NCBI RefSeq assembly: GCF_006575665.1 | Contig: NZ_CP041253.1 | Location: 811,501-875,500 of the forward strand | Source of the DNA: Echinicola soli | GTDB taxonomy: Bacteria; Bacteroidota; Bacteroidia; Cytophagales; Cyclobacteriaceae | Direction: 5' to 3' | Length of the DNA stretch: 64,000 bases | Shown here: positions 34,167 to 43,344 of the stretch, piece after piece | Numbering within the stretch: position 1 is the stretch's first letter | How the letters are laid out: every line of letters starts with the position of its first letter | Program-made: the position numbers and the translations under genes | The notes under the pieces: model-generated | Told to the model about the DNA's origin: nothing | What the model saw: only the letters and a program-made list of their open reading frames with translations | Databases searched by the model: none

Positions 34167-37100
34167 TTAGAAATTTAATTTGATGTTGAAGCCATAGTTT
34201 CTCATAGCAGGATAGGCTCCACTTTGATAGCCGCGGGCGGCATTTCCTGAACTCAATCCTTCTTCAGGATCGGAGTATTCCATGTTCTTGTGGATGATCC
34301 ACAAGTTACGTCCTACCAACTGCAGGTCTATACCCTTGATGGCTCCCATTCTTGAAATAAGTGATTGTGGTAAAGAGTAAGACAATACCAGTTCACGAAG
34401 TTTTACGAAACTTCCGTCATAAACGTACATTGCACGAGGAGCACCTGCATAGTTATTGGCAGCATAGCCAAATGGTGTCAATCCATTTCCATCTTGGTTT
34501 TCCGCATAGATGTCATTTGGTGAACCATCTTCCTTGACACCAGGAAGCAAAACACCACCTCCTTCAGATACAGGATCCCTTGAAGGGTTTCCTTTTGCAT
34601 TTAGGCCAGCACTATTTGGGTACAGGCCGGTAGCTTCTCCGTACCACTGGTCAAGGGAGAAAACATCACCGCCTTTTTTGATATCAATAAGAAATGCAAG
34701 TGATACGCCTTTATAGGTAAGGGTGTTGTTAATACCACCCATCCAATCTGGATTAGGGTCACCAATGATCTCGTTAGCCGACCCTGTAGCCATGTAATAG
34801 CCATTCTCATCTACTGTTCTTTGACCATCTGTGAGGAAAAAGTCCGTACCTCTGATCACCCCATATGGTTGGCCTACAGCTGCATTCACCGACACGCCCC
34901 CTTGGAATGATTCGATGGGTATATTATCCACCTTGTTTTCACCTTCACCGTATAGGCTAATTACTTTGTTACGGTTCAAGGTGAAGTTCAGGTTCATGTT
35001 CCACATAAAGTCACTGGTCTGGATAGGGGTGACATAAGCGGCTATTTCAATCCCTTTATTCTCCATCTCACCGGCATTTACAAACCTTTCGGAGTATCCA
35101 GTGGCAGTGGTAGTAGCAACTGGCAGGATTTGGTTAATAGTACTGGACTTATATACCGTAAAGTCAAAGCCAAACAAGCTGTTGAAGAAGTCCATTTCCA
35201 CACCAGCCTCAAAGCTTCGTTGTCTTTCCGGTACTAACTGGTTATTGTTTCTTGTATCTGGAATAGAGAAAAGAGGAACAGAACCAAATGAAGTCGGTTT
35301 GCTATATACATCATAGACACTTAATGGAGGAGCATCATTACCCACTTCTGCGTAGTTGATCCTTGCTTTGGCATGGGATAACCACGGTGCGTTTTCGATT
35401 ACTTCTGAAAACACGAAGTTGGCACCAGCTGCTGGGTAGAAATAAGTGTTATTGCCATCCGGTAATGTAGTGGATTTATCTTGACGTGCAGAAAGCTCCA
35501 GGAAGAGCATTTCTTTGTATCCCAAGTTAGCATTGGCATAGACACCATCCACTCCTCTTCTTGTATATCGTTCTACTGGTGGTTCGATAGGACTTGCGGA
35601 ATTGGACAATGAATACAGTCTTGGTACCACCAATCCGCCGTTAGTTTCCGCCCTGATATCGCTGGTTTCTTCCCTACGGATATTACCACCCAAAAGGCCG
35701 TTTATCTTAAAGTCCTCAGAAAGTTGTTTGTTGAAATTCAGGATCAGGTCATAGTTTGATTCCCTATGGGACCTGTTATACCTTGCATACTCGGCCACTC
35801 CGGCACTTCCTACAGCAATGCGCTCTTCTTGCATGTCAAAGGTAGAGTTCAGCGTCGCCCGTCCCATGATGCTCAACCAATCTGTCAGCTCATACTTAGC
35901 CATGGCAAAACCATAAAGGTTGTCCCTGCTGTCGTTTGAGTAATTTTCATACGCTGACCAATATGGGTTGTCAGAGTAAATCGGTCCTGTATTGGAAGAG
36001 TTCCAGTTCCACGTGTCGTTTTGTCTGTTTCTAAAATAAGCAGCTTCTTGCTCCTTAAGGTCCACATTGGTTTGCCACCACTGTCTGAACTGCTGGTTAG
36101 GATTTCGTCCATTGTACCCAGTTCCATACCTTCCGATACCATCTACACGGCTGTAGTTGGCAGAAGCACTTACCGTCAGCTTTTCTGTGGCATCATAAGA
36201 ACCTGAAAAATTAAGCATATTCTTGTCAATGCTACTATTGGGCAGGTTTCCCTTGATATCGTTTCTGGTGTATCCCAAATTAAAAGTACTCTGCTCTCCA
36301 CCGCCACTTACGGCAATGCTTTGATTGGAGTTTAATCCGGTCTCATAGTAAGAGCTAGGGCCGTTTTGGGCCATAACCCAAGGTCTTGTCTGACCATAAT
36401 AAGGAGAAGTCGGATCCACGGCATCCCAGTGGTAAACCTGTAGGTTTGGATCATAAGCAGGACCATAAGAAGCATCATCCTGGAACCTTACCACAGGCGC
36501 TACTCCGTCACCCCAATCTTGGGAAGCACGGAAATCCTGGGAATATCCACCACCGTACTCCGTCTGGTAGGTAGGAAAGGTACTTTTATCCATAGAACTC
36601 CATATCACACCACTGTTGATAGAGATGTTCATGCTGTTCTTTTTCCCTTTTTTAGTGGTAATCATGATCACCCCGTTGGCAGCTCGTGATCCGTAAAGTG
36701 CAGTAGCGGCAGCACCTTTAAGCACGTTTACCGAAGCGATGTTGTCAGGGTTGATATCCGAGGCAGCATTACCATAATCGGTACCTACCCCACCACCTGC
36801 TTGATCAGTGGTATTATTATTGGCGTTACTCACAGGGACGCCATCAATCACAAACAGGGCCTGGTTATTACCAGAAATAGAAGAATATCCCCTGATCACC
36901 ACGTTTGTGGCTCCACCCATGGTATTGTTGGTCCGGATATCCAGGCCAGCCACTTTACCGGAAAGGGTGCTTACAAAATCTGCAGATCTGGCACGTGACA
37001 CCTGATCACCTTTTACTTCCTGAGCTGCGTATGCAAGCTCGTTTCTGTTTCTTTCTACACCCAAAGCTGTCACGACCACTTCCGATAATTCCTTTGCATC

Positions 37101-37391
37101 GGAAGCCATCGACACATCAATGACCGTTCTGTTATTAATTGGCACCTCCTGAGTGGTCATGCCAATAAAAGAGAAGATCAATACTTCTCCACCTGCTGGT
37201 ACTTCTAATGAGTACTTACCATCCAAGTCTGTGACGGCACCACGCGAGGTACCTTTCACTAGAATGCTTACGCCTGGGATCGGCTCTTCGCTATCAGCTG
37301 AAGTAACCGTCCCTGTTACTGATGTAGTCTGTGCAAAAGAATATTGCAAAAACATACATAGCAAGAGGGCTAATTGTACACTTTTCTTCAT
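34167..37391 (-). CDS. SusC/RagA-family TonB-dependent outer-membrane transporter
   Basis: 1074 residues from the ATG at 37391; a longer reading from 37415 would put eight polar residues before the signal peptide MKKSVQLALLLCMFLQYSFA, so the inner ATG is preferred. Domains in order: signal peptide, CarboxypepD_reg-like domain (about 23-100, VTGTVTSADSEEPIPGVSIL), TonB plug (about 110-230, with the SusC signature VLKGAAATALYGSRAANGVI), then a 22-strand barrel ending in YGFNIKLNF. It imports ligand held by SusD, powered by TonB. No anti-sigma or sigma gene precedes it, so it is probably not regulated by the ECF/FecR type in cis. Confidence 0.95.
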   Translation of the reverse strand: MKKSVQLALLLCMFLQYSFAQTTSVTGTVTSADSEEPIPGVSILVKGTSRGAVTDLDGKYSLEVPAGGEVLIFSFIGMTTQEVPINNRTVIDVSMASDAKELSEVVVTALGVERNRNELAYAAQEVKGDQVSRARSADFVSTLSGKVAGLDIRTNNTMGGATNVVIRGYSSISGNNQALFVIDGVPVSNANNNTTDQAGGGVGTDYGNAASDINPDNIASVNVLKGAAATALYGSRAANGVIMITTKKGKKNSMNISINSGVIWSSMDKSTFPTYQTEYGGGYSQDFRASQDWGDGVAPVVRFQDDASYGPAYDPNLQVYHWDAVDPTSPYYGQTRPWVMAQNGPSSYYETGLNSNQSIAVSGGGEQSTFNLGYTRNDIKGNLPNSSIDKNMLNFSGSYDATEKLTVSASANYSRVDGIGRYGTGYNGRNPNQQFRQWWQTNVDLKEQEAAYFRNRQNDTWNWNSSNTGPIYSDNPYWSAYENYSNDSRDNLYGFAMAKYELTDWLSIMGRATLNSTFDMQEERIAVGSAGVAEYARYNRSHRESNYDLILNFNKQLSEDFKINGLLGGNIRREETSDIRAETNGGLVVPRLYSLSNSASPIEPPVERYTRRGVDGVYANANLGYKEMLFLELSARQDKSTTLPDGNNTYFYPAAGANFVFSEVIENAPWLSHAKARINYAEVGNDAPPLSVYDVYSKPTSFGSVPLFSIPDTRNNNQLVPERQRSFEAGVEMDFFNSLFGFDFTVYKSSTINQILPVATTTATGYSERFVNAGEMENKGIEIAAYVTPIQTSDFMWNMNLNFTLNRNKVISLYGEGENKVDNIPIESFQGGVSVNAAVGQPYGVIRGTDFFLTDGQRTVDENGYYMATGSANEIIGDPNPDWMGGINNTLTYKGVSLAFLIDIKKGGDVFSLDQWYGEATGLYPNSAGLNAKGNPSRDPVSEGGGVLLPGVKEDGSPNDIYAENQDGNGLTPFGYAANNYAGAPRAMYVYDGSFVKLRELVLSYSLPQSLISRMGAIKGIDLQLVGRNLWIIHKNMEYSDPEEGLSSGNAARGYQSGAYPAMRNYGFNIKLNF

Positions 37392-38284
37392 ATGCGGTTG
37401 ATTTGATTTTGGCACAAAGTAGAAATCTCCATGCTAAAAAAAAACTTTATGATTTTTTAACATTTTGATAACCCTAAGCCATACCTCGTCAAATTATTGG
37501 TTTTCAGTAATTTAACGATTTTAAAATTAATTAAAAAAAATTGTCCTTTTCTAATAGTCTATAGCACTAATTCAACCAAGGGATAATTGTATGGAAATCG
37601 ATTTCCTAAAAAATAAATTGAAACAAATTCACATGTATACACAAGAAAATTTCATCAAAATACAGAAAACCCATCTTTAATTTTTAAGTTTCCAAATTAA
37701 ATTTTACAACCAAATGCCTTTTAACAGGATGCTTTTTATTACAGTTAGCATAAATTCAAAATCAAAATAAAATTCTGATTTTACCGATAAAACAAAAGCA
37801 GGCAATTTTAAAGACAATCCTATTTCCACATGAAAATAAATGAAATTAATGGATCGGTATTTACCCTATTTTCTTTATGAAATCACACTATTTAAAGAAA
37901 CAAGTTCTTAAATATGGCCTAAAGCCCACAAATGCCATTCCAAGTAGTTTAAAATTTTTGTAGCAATAATCCAAAAATCACCTCATAAAGCCGATTCAAA
38001 ATATCACTTCGTATTGACACCATCTACAACAACTTACTGCTTTCGGTCCTTCACGAACCCATTCGCTGTTGCCCCAATAAAATAGCCGTACCAAGAAACC
38101 TATTTGGTTTCCTGATACGGCTATTTGCTACATGCATTTCTAAATCCGTGCTCAATTAAAGATAAGCGAAGTTAGCCACCCAGCTCGACTCAGATGAGAA
38201 CAAAACCATTGGGAAAAATAAGCACTATCCACATTTCTATGGAAAATTGATAATCCATTCACACGTGGATAAGACCTGACCAAA
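37392..38284. other. AT-rich spacer upstream of susC
   Basis: About 890 bp, strongly AT-rich. It should hold the susC promoter (a TACTTTG near 37418-37430 on the minus strand is close to, but not exactly, TAnnTTTG). A strong terminator for the neighbouring propeller lipoprotein gene is at 38080-38126. No gene is recognised. Confidence 0.5.
38080..38126 (-). terminator. Long terminator hairpin after the propeller lipoprotein gene
   Basis: AAATAGCCGTA (38080-38090) pairs with TACGGCTATTT (38116-38126), with an inner GAAACC/GGTTTC stem, and is flanked by T-rich sequence on the minus strand. It is about 160 bp after the stop at 38285. Confidence 0.75.
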
Positions 38285-39172
38285 TCAATAACTCAGTTTA
38301 TACGCAGCCACCTTATTCTTCATGAAGGTAGGTACCAACACTAAATTCTCCTCCTCCAAGTATCCAATATCAGCAGTATTGGACTGGACATCCTTGGTAT
38401 CCAGGAGCTTGGTCTCGCTGTCACCTTGGATGATCCATACTTCACCTGCCCATCTGCTGGCCAAGTAATTTCCTTCTCCCAAGATGATCAATCCATCACC
38501 ACCTGTCACGGTACTGTTCAGTACTTCTGGGGTTCCATCGGCTGAGTATCTCTTCAGCCCTTCACCATCGAGTCCATACAGGATGCCATTGCCATCCACT
38601 CGCAGGCCATTGATATTTGTCTGACCCTCTGCCAAAGTACTGATCTCGCCGTCTTCCAATACATGGATCAATCCATTTTCCATATCAGAGAAATAAACTT
38701 TATTGCCATGCACATCTAAGTCGTTCAAAAAACTCGCTCCCTCCACAGGATACGTATTTATAATTTCACCTTTTTCGATATCGATCTCTACGATATCATC
38801 GATATCCGTCACATAGAGCTTTCCGTCCAGAATACCCATACCTTTGGGCCCGTCCATTCCGGCCACCCATTCTTTTTCCAGTATTTCACCATCCTTCGAA
38901 ATAATGGATATAAACCCTTTACCATCATGCTCCCGGGCGTCCCCATCAATATTGGCCACGTATATGGTACCTGTGGACGGATCCACCAACACGGACTCAC
39001 AGGTGGTGAGTTCTGCCGGTGTTTCCCAGACCAAGGTCATACTTGGTGCTACTTTTTCCTCCACCACAGTGATTTCCTCTTCCTGAACCTGCTCTTTCTT
39101 TTCACCGCCACATTGGCAAAAAAGCACCGGTGAAGCGGCCAATAGCATTAATAATTGATTGCGTTTTTTCAT
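38285..39172 (-). CDS. SMP-30/NHL-like beta-propeller lipoprotein
   Basis: 295 residues. The N terminus (LLMLLAASPVLFCQCGGEKK) is a lipoprotein-type signal with Cys at 19 and 21, followed by an acidic linker (EQVQEEEITVVEEK). Repeats of the type ESVLVDPSTGTIYVANIDGD, GMGILDGKLYVTDIDDIVEI, DLDVHGNKVYFSDMENGLIHV and GLRVDGNGILYGLDGEG form a six-bladed propeller like SMP-30/gluconolactonase. Metal-binding or catalytic residues of true lactonases cannot be assigned with confidence, so it may be a binding protein. It is divergent from the M19 dipeptidase gene (202-bp spacer), and the two may share a regulatory region. Confidence 0.8.
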   Translation of the reverse strand: MKKRNQLLMLLAASPVLFCQCGGEKKEQVQEEEITVVEEKVAPSMTLVWETPAELTTCESVLVDPSTGTIYVANIDGDAREHDGKGFISIISKDGEILEKEWVAGMDGPKGMGILDGKLYVTDIDDIVEIDIEKGEIINTYPVEGASFLNDLDVHGNKVYFSDMENGLIHVLEDGEISTLAEGQTNINGLRVDGNGILYGLDGEGLKRYSADGTPEVLNSTVTGGDGLIILGEGNYLASRWAGEVWIIQGDSETKLLDTKDVQSNTADIGYLEEENLVLVPTFMKNKVAAYKLSY

Positions 39173-39374
39173 GTCTTGTGTTTTTTATGGTTAATGTAAT
39201 TTCAAAAATATTTTATTAAAATTAGTAAATTTCCATACCTTTTAATAAGTTTTGCCTACTCCTATATTCAGTAGCTATACGAATATTTGTTTATACCCAT
39301 TATACACCGCTGATCATTATCTTTTCGGCACCTGTAAGGTTTTGCTGTACCTTATCCTAAAAATTATCAAACGT

Positions 39375-40628
39375 ATGAAACAAACATTTCTACCAAAAGC
39401 TAGTACCTTCTTGCTCCTCGCTGCACTTAGCTGTAATGAAAAAACGACCCAAGTAGATTATACCACCCTTTCAGACGAAGCAAGGCTTGAAGCAGCCAAG
39501 GAAATCGCCCATGAGACCATCATGGTGGACGGCCACGTAGACCTGCCCTATCGTATGAAAGTTGGCGGCTTTACCCTGCAGCGGGAAATTCTCGACGTAT
39601 CAGAAAGAACAGAGGGGGGGAACTTTGATTTTCCCAGGGCGAAGGAAGGTGGTCTGGATGCTCCCTTTATGTCCATTTATCTGCCTGCCCGCTATCAGCA
39701 GACCGGTGGTGCAAAAACCTTAGCAGATTCGCTGATCCTAATGACCAAACGCCTAGCAGAAACATGGCCTGAAAAGTTTGCCATGGCCTACGGCCCCGAT
39801 GATATTGAAGCCAATTTCAAAGCAGGAAAAGTCTCCCTTCCCATGGGCATGGAAAATGGTGCCGGCATTGAAGATGACATAAACAATGTGGCCTACTTTC
39901 ATGAAAAGGGCATTCGATACATAACCCTTACTCACGGAAAGGACAACCTTATCGGTGACTCATCCTATGACACCAGCAGGACCCATGGCGGGCTCACTAC
40001 ATTTGGCGAGCAGGTGGTAAAAGAAATGAACCGTGTCGGCATCATGGTGGACATCTCGCATGTCTCGGATGACACATTTTACGATGTCATGAAATTAACG
40101 GATATACCGGTCATTGCCTCCCACAGCTCATGCAGAAAATATACTCCGGGATTTGAGCGGAACATGGATGATGAAATGATCAAACTACTGGGCAAGAAAA
40201 ACGGCGTGATCATGATCAACTTTGGCGGAAGCTTCATCGACGGTGACTATAATGAAAGAACCGCGGCAGTACGCGAACATATCGTCAACTGGCTCGCAAA
40301 AAATGAGCTTAGCCGCTCTGACTCCACGGCCAAGGCGTACATCGAAAAATATACTGGGGAAAACAATGTCTTTCCAGACGTTAGCCTGGTGGCAGACCAT
40401 ATTGATCATGTCGTAGAAATCGCAGGCATTGACCATGTAGGCTTCGGATCGGACTTTGATGGAGTAGGCGATTCCCTCCCCAATGGTCTTAAAGATGTTT
40501 CCATGTATCCCAACTTGCTCGCTGAACTGCTCAAGAGAGGTTACAGCAAGGATGATATCGAAAAAATCTGCTACAAAAATGTCTTCCGCGTGTGGCGGGC
40601 CGTAGAAGACGCGGCAAAGGCTTCCTGA
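39375..40628 (+). CDS. Membrane dipeptidase (peptidase M19), lipoprotein
   Basis: 418 residues from the ATG at 39375. The frame extends upstream to 39252, but the extra 41 residues (hydrophobic, Cys/Tyr-rich) would disrupt the signal MKQTFLPKASTFLLLAALSC, whose Cys at about 20 is a likely lipid-anchor site. M19 zinc ligands are visible: VDGHVDLP (HxD), the bridging Glu region GMENGAGIED, VDISHVSD, ASHSSCRKY and GFGSDFDG. It cleaves dipeptides, probably at the cell surface or in the periplasm. It ends at a TGA followed by a repeat-rich gene-free region. Confidence 0.92.
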   Translation: MKQTFLPKASTFLLLAALSCNEKTTQVDYTTLSDEARLEAAKEIAHETIMVDGHVDLPYRMKVGGFTLQREILDVSERTEGGNFDFPRAKEGGLDAPFMSIYLPARYQQTGGAKTLADSLILMTKRLAETWPEKFAMAYGPDDIEANFKAGKVSLPMGMENGAGIEDDINNVAYFHEKGIRYITLTHGKDNLIGDSSYDTSRTHGGLTTFGEQVVKEMNRVGIMVDISHVSDDTFYDVMKLTDIPVIASHSSCRKYTPGFERNMDDEMIKLLGKKNGVIMINFGGSFIDGDYNERTAAVREHIVNWLAKNELSRSDSTAKAYIEKYTGENNVFPDVSLVADHIDHVVEIAGIDHVGFGSDFDGVGDSLPNGLKDVSMYPNLLAELLKRGYSKDDIEKICYKNVFRVWRAVEDAAKAS

Positions 40629-41026
40629 GTGCATTGAATAGTGGATAAACCCGGATTTAGCACCGTTTAGTTAACGCATATCCCCGATAGTCATGCGGGG
40701 CAGGCTATCTTGATCCCAACAGATCGGGAAAGGATCTTTTCAATTGTGTTATAGGAGAAAGATTCCCTCGCCACGGCGAAATGACGGCTTTATCACTGTC
40801 TGCTTATCTAAACGGCATTGAATTCAGGGTTAATGTCGTTTAGACAAGTGCCTTTTATATAAATAAAAGGCAACCTGAACAGACCTGTCTAGTCGGCCAT
40901 AGCCGTCAGTTTAAGCTGCTATCGGTACGCCAACTGCCACGAATAGCCCCGACGCGCACAGTGCGGGACGGGTTAAAGTTGAGCTCGTACCTTCCCCGTA
41001 TTTGAGCTGAAAGCTCAGTTTCAAAG
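40629..41026. other. Spacer with palindromic repeats downstream of the dipeptidase
   Basis: No gene. Contains a repeat piece (GGGGCAGGCTATCTTGATCCC, 40697 onwards), a symmetric hairpin GCCTTTTAT/ATAAAAGGC at 40850-40871, and GAGCTGAAAGCTC near 41002. It leads directly into the 293-bp tandem array. Confidence 0.6.
40850..40871. terminator. Symmetric hairpin, possible terminator
   Basis: GCCTTTTAT (40850-40858) and ATAAAAGGC (40863-40871) form a 9-bp stem with a 4-nt loop. It lies about 220 bp after the dipeptidase stop and could end transcripts from either strand. Confidence 0.4.
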
Positions 41027-42948
41027 TTCCCGCAGTACAGCTGCAGGAACAACAGGTGGCCTGTTTTTTTGCCACGAAGACTCGAAGTCACAAAGTAGAT
41101 TTGTTGGGAAGTGTCGTGCAGTCTGCACCTTTGATTCCCCAAAAAAACTTAGTGCCTTGGTGACTTTGTGGCTTACCCATATCTTACTCGTTACCAAGCT
41201 GGCCCACCTAACGGCGGGGCAGACCAATTGGCGGTGATATACCACTTAATAGAAAAGACTAACGCTCTATGCTGCCCGTACTTTGACAAGTGTATAGTAA
41301 AAACCCAACGCTAGTGGTTCCGCAGCACAGCTGTCGGAACAACAGGTGGCCTGTTTTTTTTGCCACGAAGGCTCGAAGTCACAAAGTAGATTTGTTGGGA
41401 AGTGTCGTGCAGTCTGCACCTTTGATTCCCCAAAAAAAAACTTAGAGCCTTGGTGACTTTGTGGCTTACCCGTATCTTACTCGTTACCAAGCTGGCCCAC
41501 CTAACGGCGGGGCAGACCAATTGGCGGTGATATACCACTTAATAGAAAAGACTAACGCTCTATGCTGCCCGTACTTTGACAAGTGTATAGTAAAAACCCA
41601 ACGCTAGTGGTTCCGCAGCACAGCTGTCGGAACAACAGGTGGCCTGTTTTTTTTGCCACGAAGGCTCGAAGTCACAAAGTAGATTTGTTGGGAAGTGTCG
41701 TGCAGTCTGCACCTTTGATTCCCCAAAAAAAAACTTAGAGCCTTGGTGACTTTGTGGCTTACCCGTATCTTACTCGTTACCAAGCTGGCCCACCTAACGG
41801 CGGGGCAGACCAATTGGCGGTGATATACCACTTAATAGAAAAGACTAACGCTCTATGCTGCCCGTACTTTGACAAGTGTATAGTAAAAACCCACTGCTTG
41901 TGGTTCCGCAGCACAGCTGTCGGCACAACAGTTGGCCTGCTTTTTTTTGCCACGATGGCTCGAAGTCACAAAGTAGATTTGTTGGGAAGTGTCGTGCAGT
42001 CTGCACCTTTGATTCCCCAAAAAAAAACTTAGAGCCTTGGTGACTTTGTGGCTTACCCGTATCTTACTCGTTACCAAGCTGGCCCACCTAACGGCGGGGC
42101 AGACCAATTGGCGGTGATATACCACTTAATAGAAAAGACTAACGCTCTATGCTGCCCGTACTTTGACAAGTGTATAGTAAAAACCCACTGCTTGTGGTTC
42201 CGCAGCACAGCTGTCGGCACAACAGTTGGCCTGCTTTTTTTTGCCACGATGGCTCGAAGTCACAAAGTAGATTTGTTGGGAAGTGTCGTGCAGTCTGCAC
42301 CTTTGTATTCCAAAAAAAACTTAGTGGCTTGGTGACTTTGTGGCTTACCCGTATCTTATTTGTTACCAAACTAGCGCAGCTAACGGCGGGGCAGACCAAT
42401 TGGCGGTGATATACCGATTAATAGAAAAGACTAACGCTCTATGCTGCCCTTACTTTGGCAAGTGTTGAGTTAAAAACCCACTGCTAGTGGTTCCGCAGCA
42501 CAGCTGTCGGCACAACAGTTGGCCTGCTTTTTTTTGCCACGACGACTCGAAGTCACAAAGTGAATTGGTTGGGAAGTGTCGTGCAGTCTGCACCTTTGAT
42601 TCCCCAAAAAAACTTAGTGCCTTGGTGACTTTGTGGCTTACCCATATCCTATTTGTTACCAAACTAGCGCAGCTAACGGCGGGGCAGACCAATTGGTGTT
42701 GATATACCACATAATAGAAAAGAACTAACGCTCTATGCTGCCCGTACTTTGGCAAGTGTTGAGTTAAAAAACCAACGCTAGTGGTTCCGCAGTACAGTTG
42801 TCGGAACAACAGTTGGCCTGCTTTTTTTTGCCACGATGGCTCGAAGTCACAAAGTGAATTGGTTGGGAAGTGTCGTGCAGTCTGCACCTTTGATTCCCCA
42901 AAAAAAACTTAGAGCCTTGGTGACTTTGTGGCTTACCCGTATCTTATT
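41027..42948. repeat. Tandem array of a ~293-bp unit, 6.5 copies
   Basis: The string TTCCGCAG(C/T)ACAG recurs at 41318, 41611, 41904, 42198, 42491 and 42785 (first diverged copy at 41027), giving steps of 291, 293, 293, 294, 293 and 294 bp; the last unit is cut at about 42948. Each unit carries TTTTTTGCCACGA, AGTCACAAAGT, TGGTGACTTTGTGGCTTAC and CAAGCTGGCCCACCTAACGG. Units 2 and 3 look identical, and units 4 and 5 nearly so. Because the period is not a multiple of three and frames break in each copy, it is not coding. A single diverged copy of most of the unit lies at 49440-49640. Confidence 0.93.
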
Positions 42949-43344
42949 CCTTGGCTTTTAATACAAAATATTTATGCACTTGTAACCTCACTTCGATTAA
43001 TGGAATTTTGATGAAAACGGTTATAACGTCCCCGAAAGTATCGGGACAGGCTATTGCGAGGAGCTTGCGACGCGACAATCTCGTTATCAGATACGGAATC
43101 GCTTCACTACGTTCGCGATCACGGTTTTTCCTACGTTGCGAGCCTGTCTACAGCCAAAGGCAGGCTTGTCTGGTGCCAAACAGGCCTGTTGCACCAGGCA
43201 GTCCCTTTTATAATGGATAGTGCATTGGAAAAGGCTGTGGCAGCTCCTTTACGCAAACTCCCTTCTCACGCTTCACAGTGACGATTTTTAAATCGAACGG
43301 AGATTTGTAGCAATATTTTTTGTGCTCAACTATAGGGTCACGCT
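42949..43344. other. Spacer with dispersed repeat after the tandem array
   Basis: Holds the dispersed repeat (43022-43142: CCCCGAAAGTATCGGG, GACGCGACAATCTCGTT, ATCGCTTCACTACGTTCGCG) and CACCAGGCAGTCCC, which recurs at 13060. No gene is seen. Confidence 0.6.

Noticed and set aside
40661..40845. Possible remnant of the IS4-type element (strings CGTTTAGTTAACG and AATGTCGTTTAGACAAG)
   Set aside because: Only partial resemblance to the 19-bp end of the IS element, with no transposase sequence nearby.
41021..42887. Repeated open frames across the 293-bp array (for example proteins beginning MVYHRQLVCPAVRW)
   Set aside because: They arise from the repeat unit itself, break in each copy because the period is not a multiple of three, occur on both strands and match no protein-like pattern.
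41027..42948. CRISPR-like array
   Set aside because: Units are 293 bp with no short direct repeat and variable spacer pattern, and there is no cas gene nearby.
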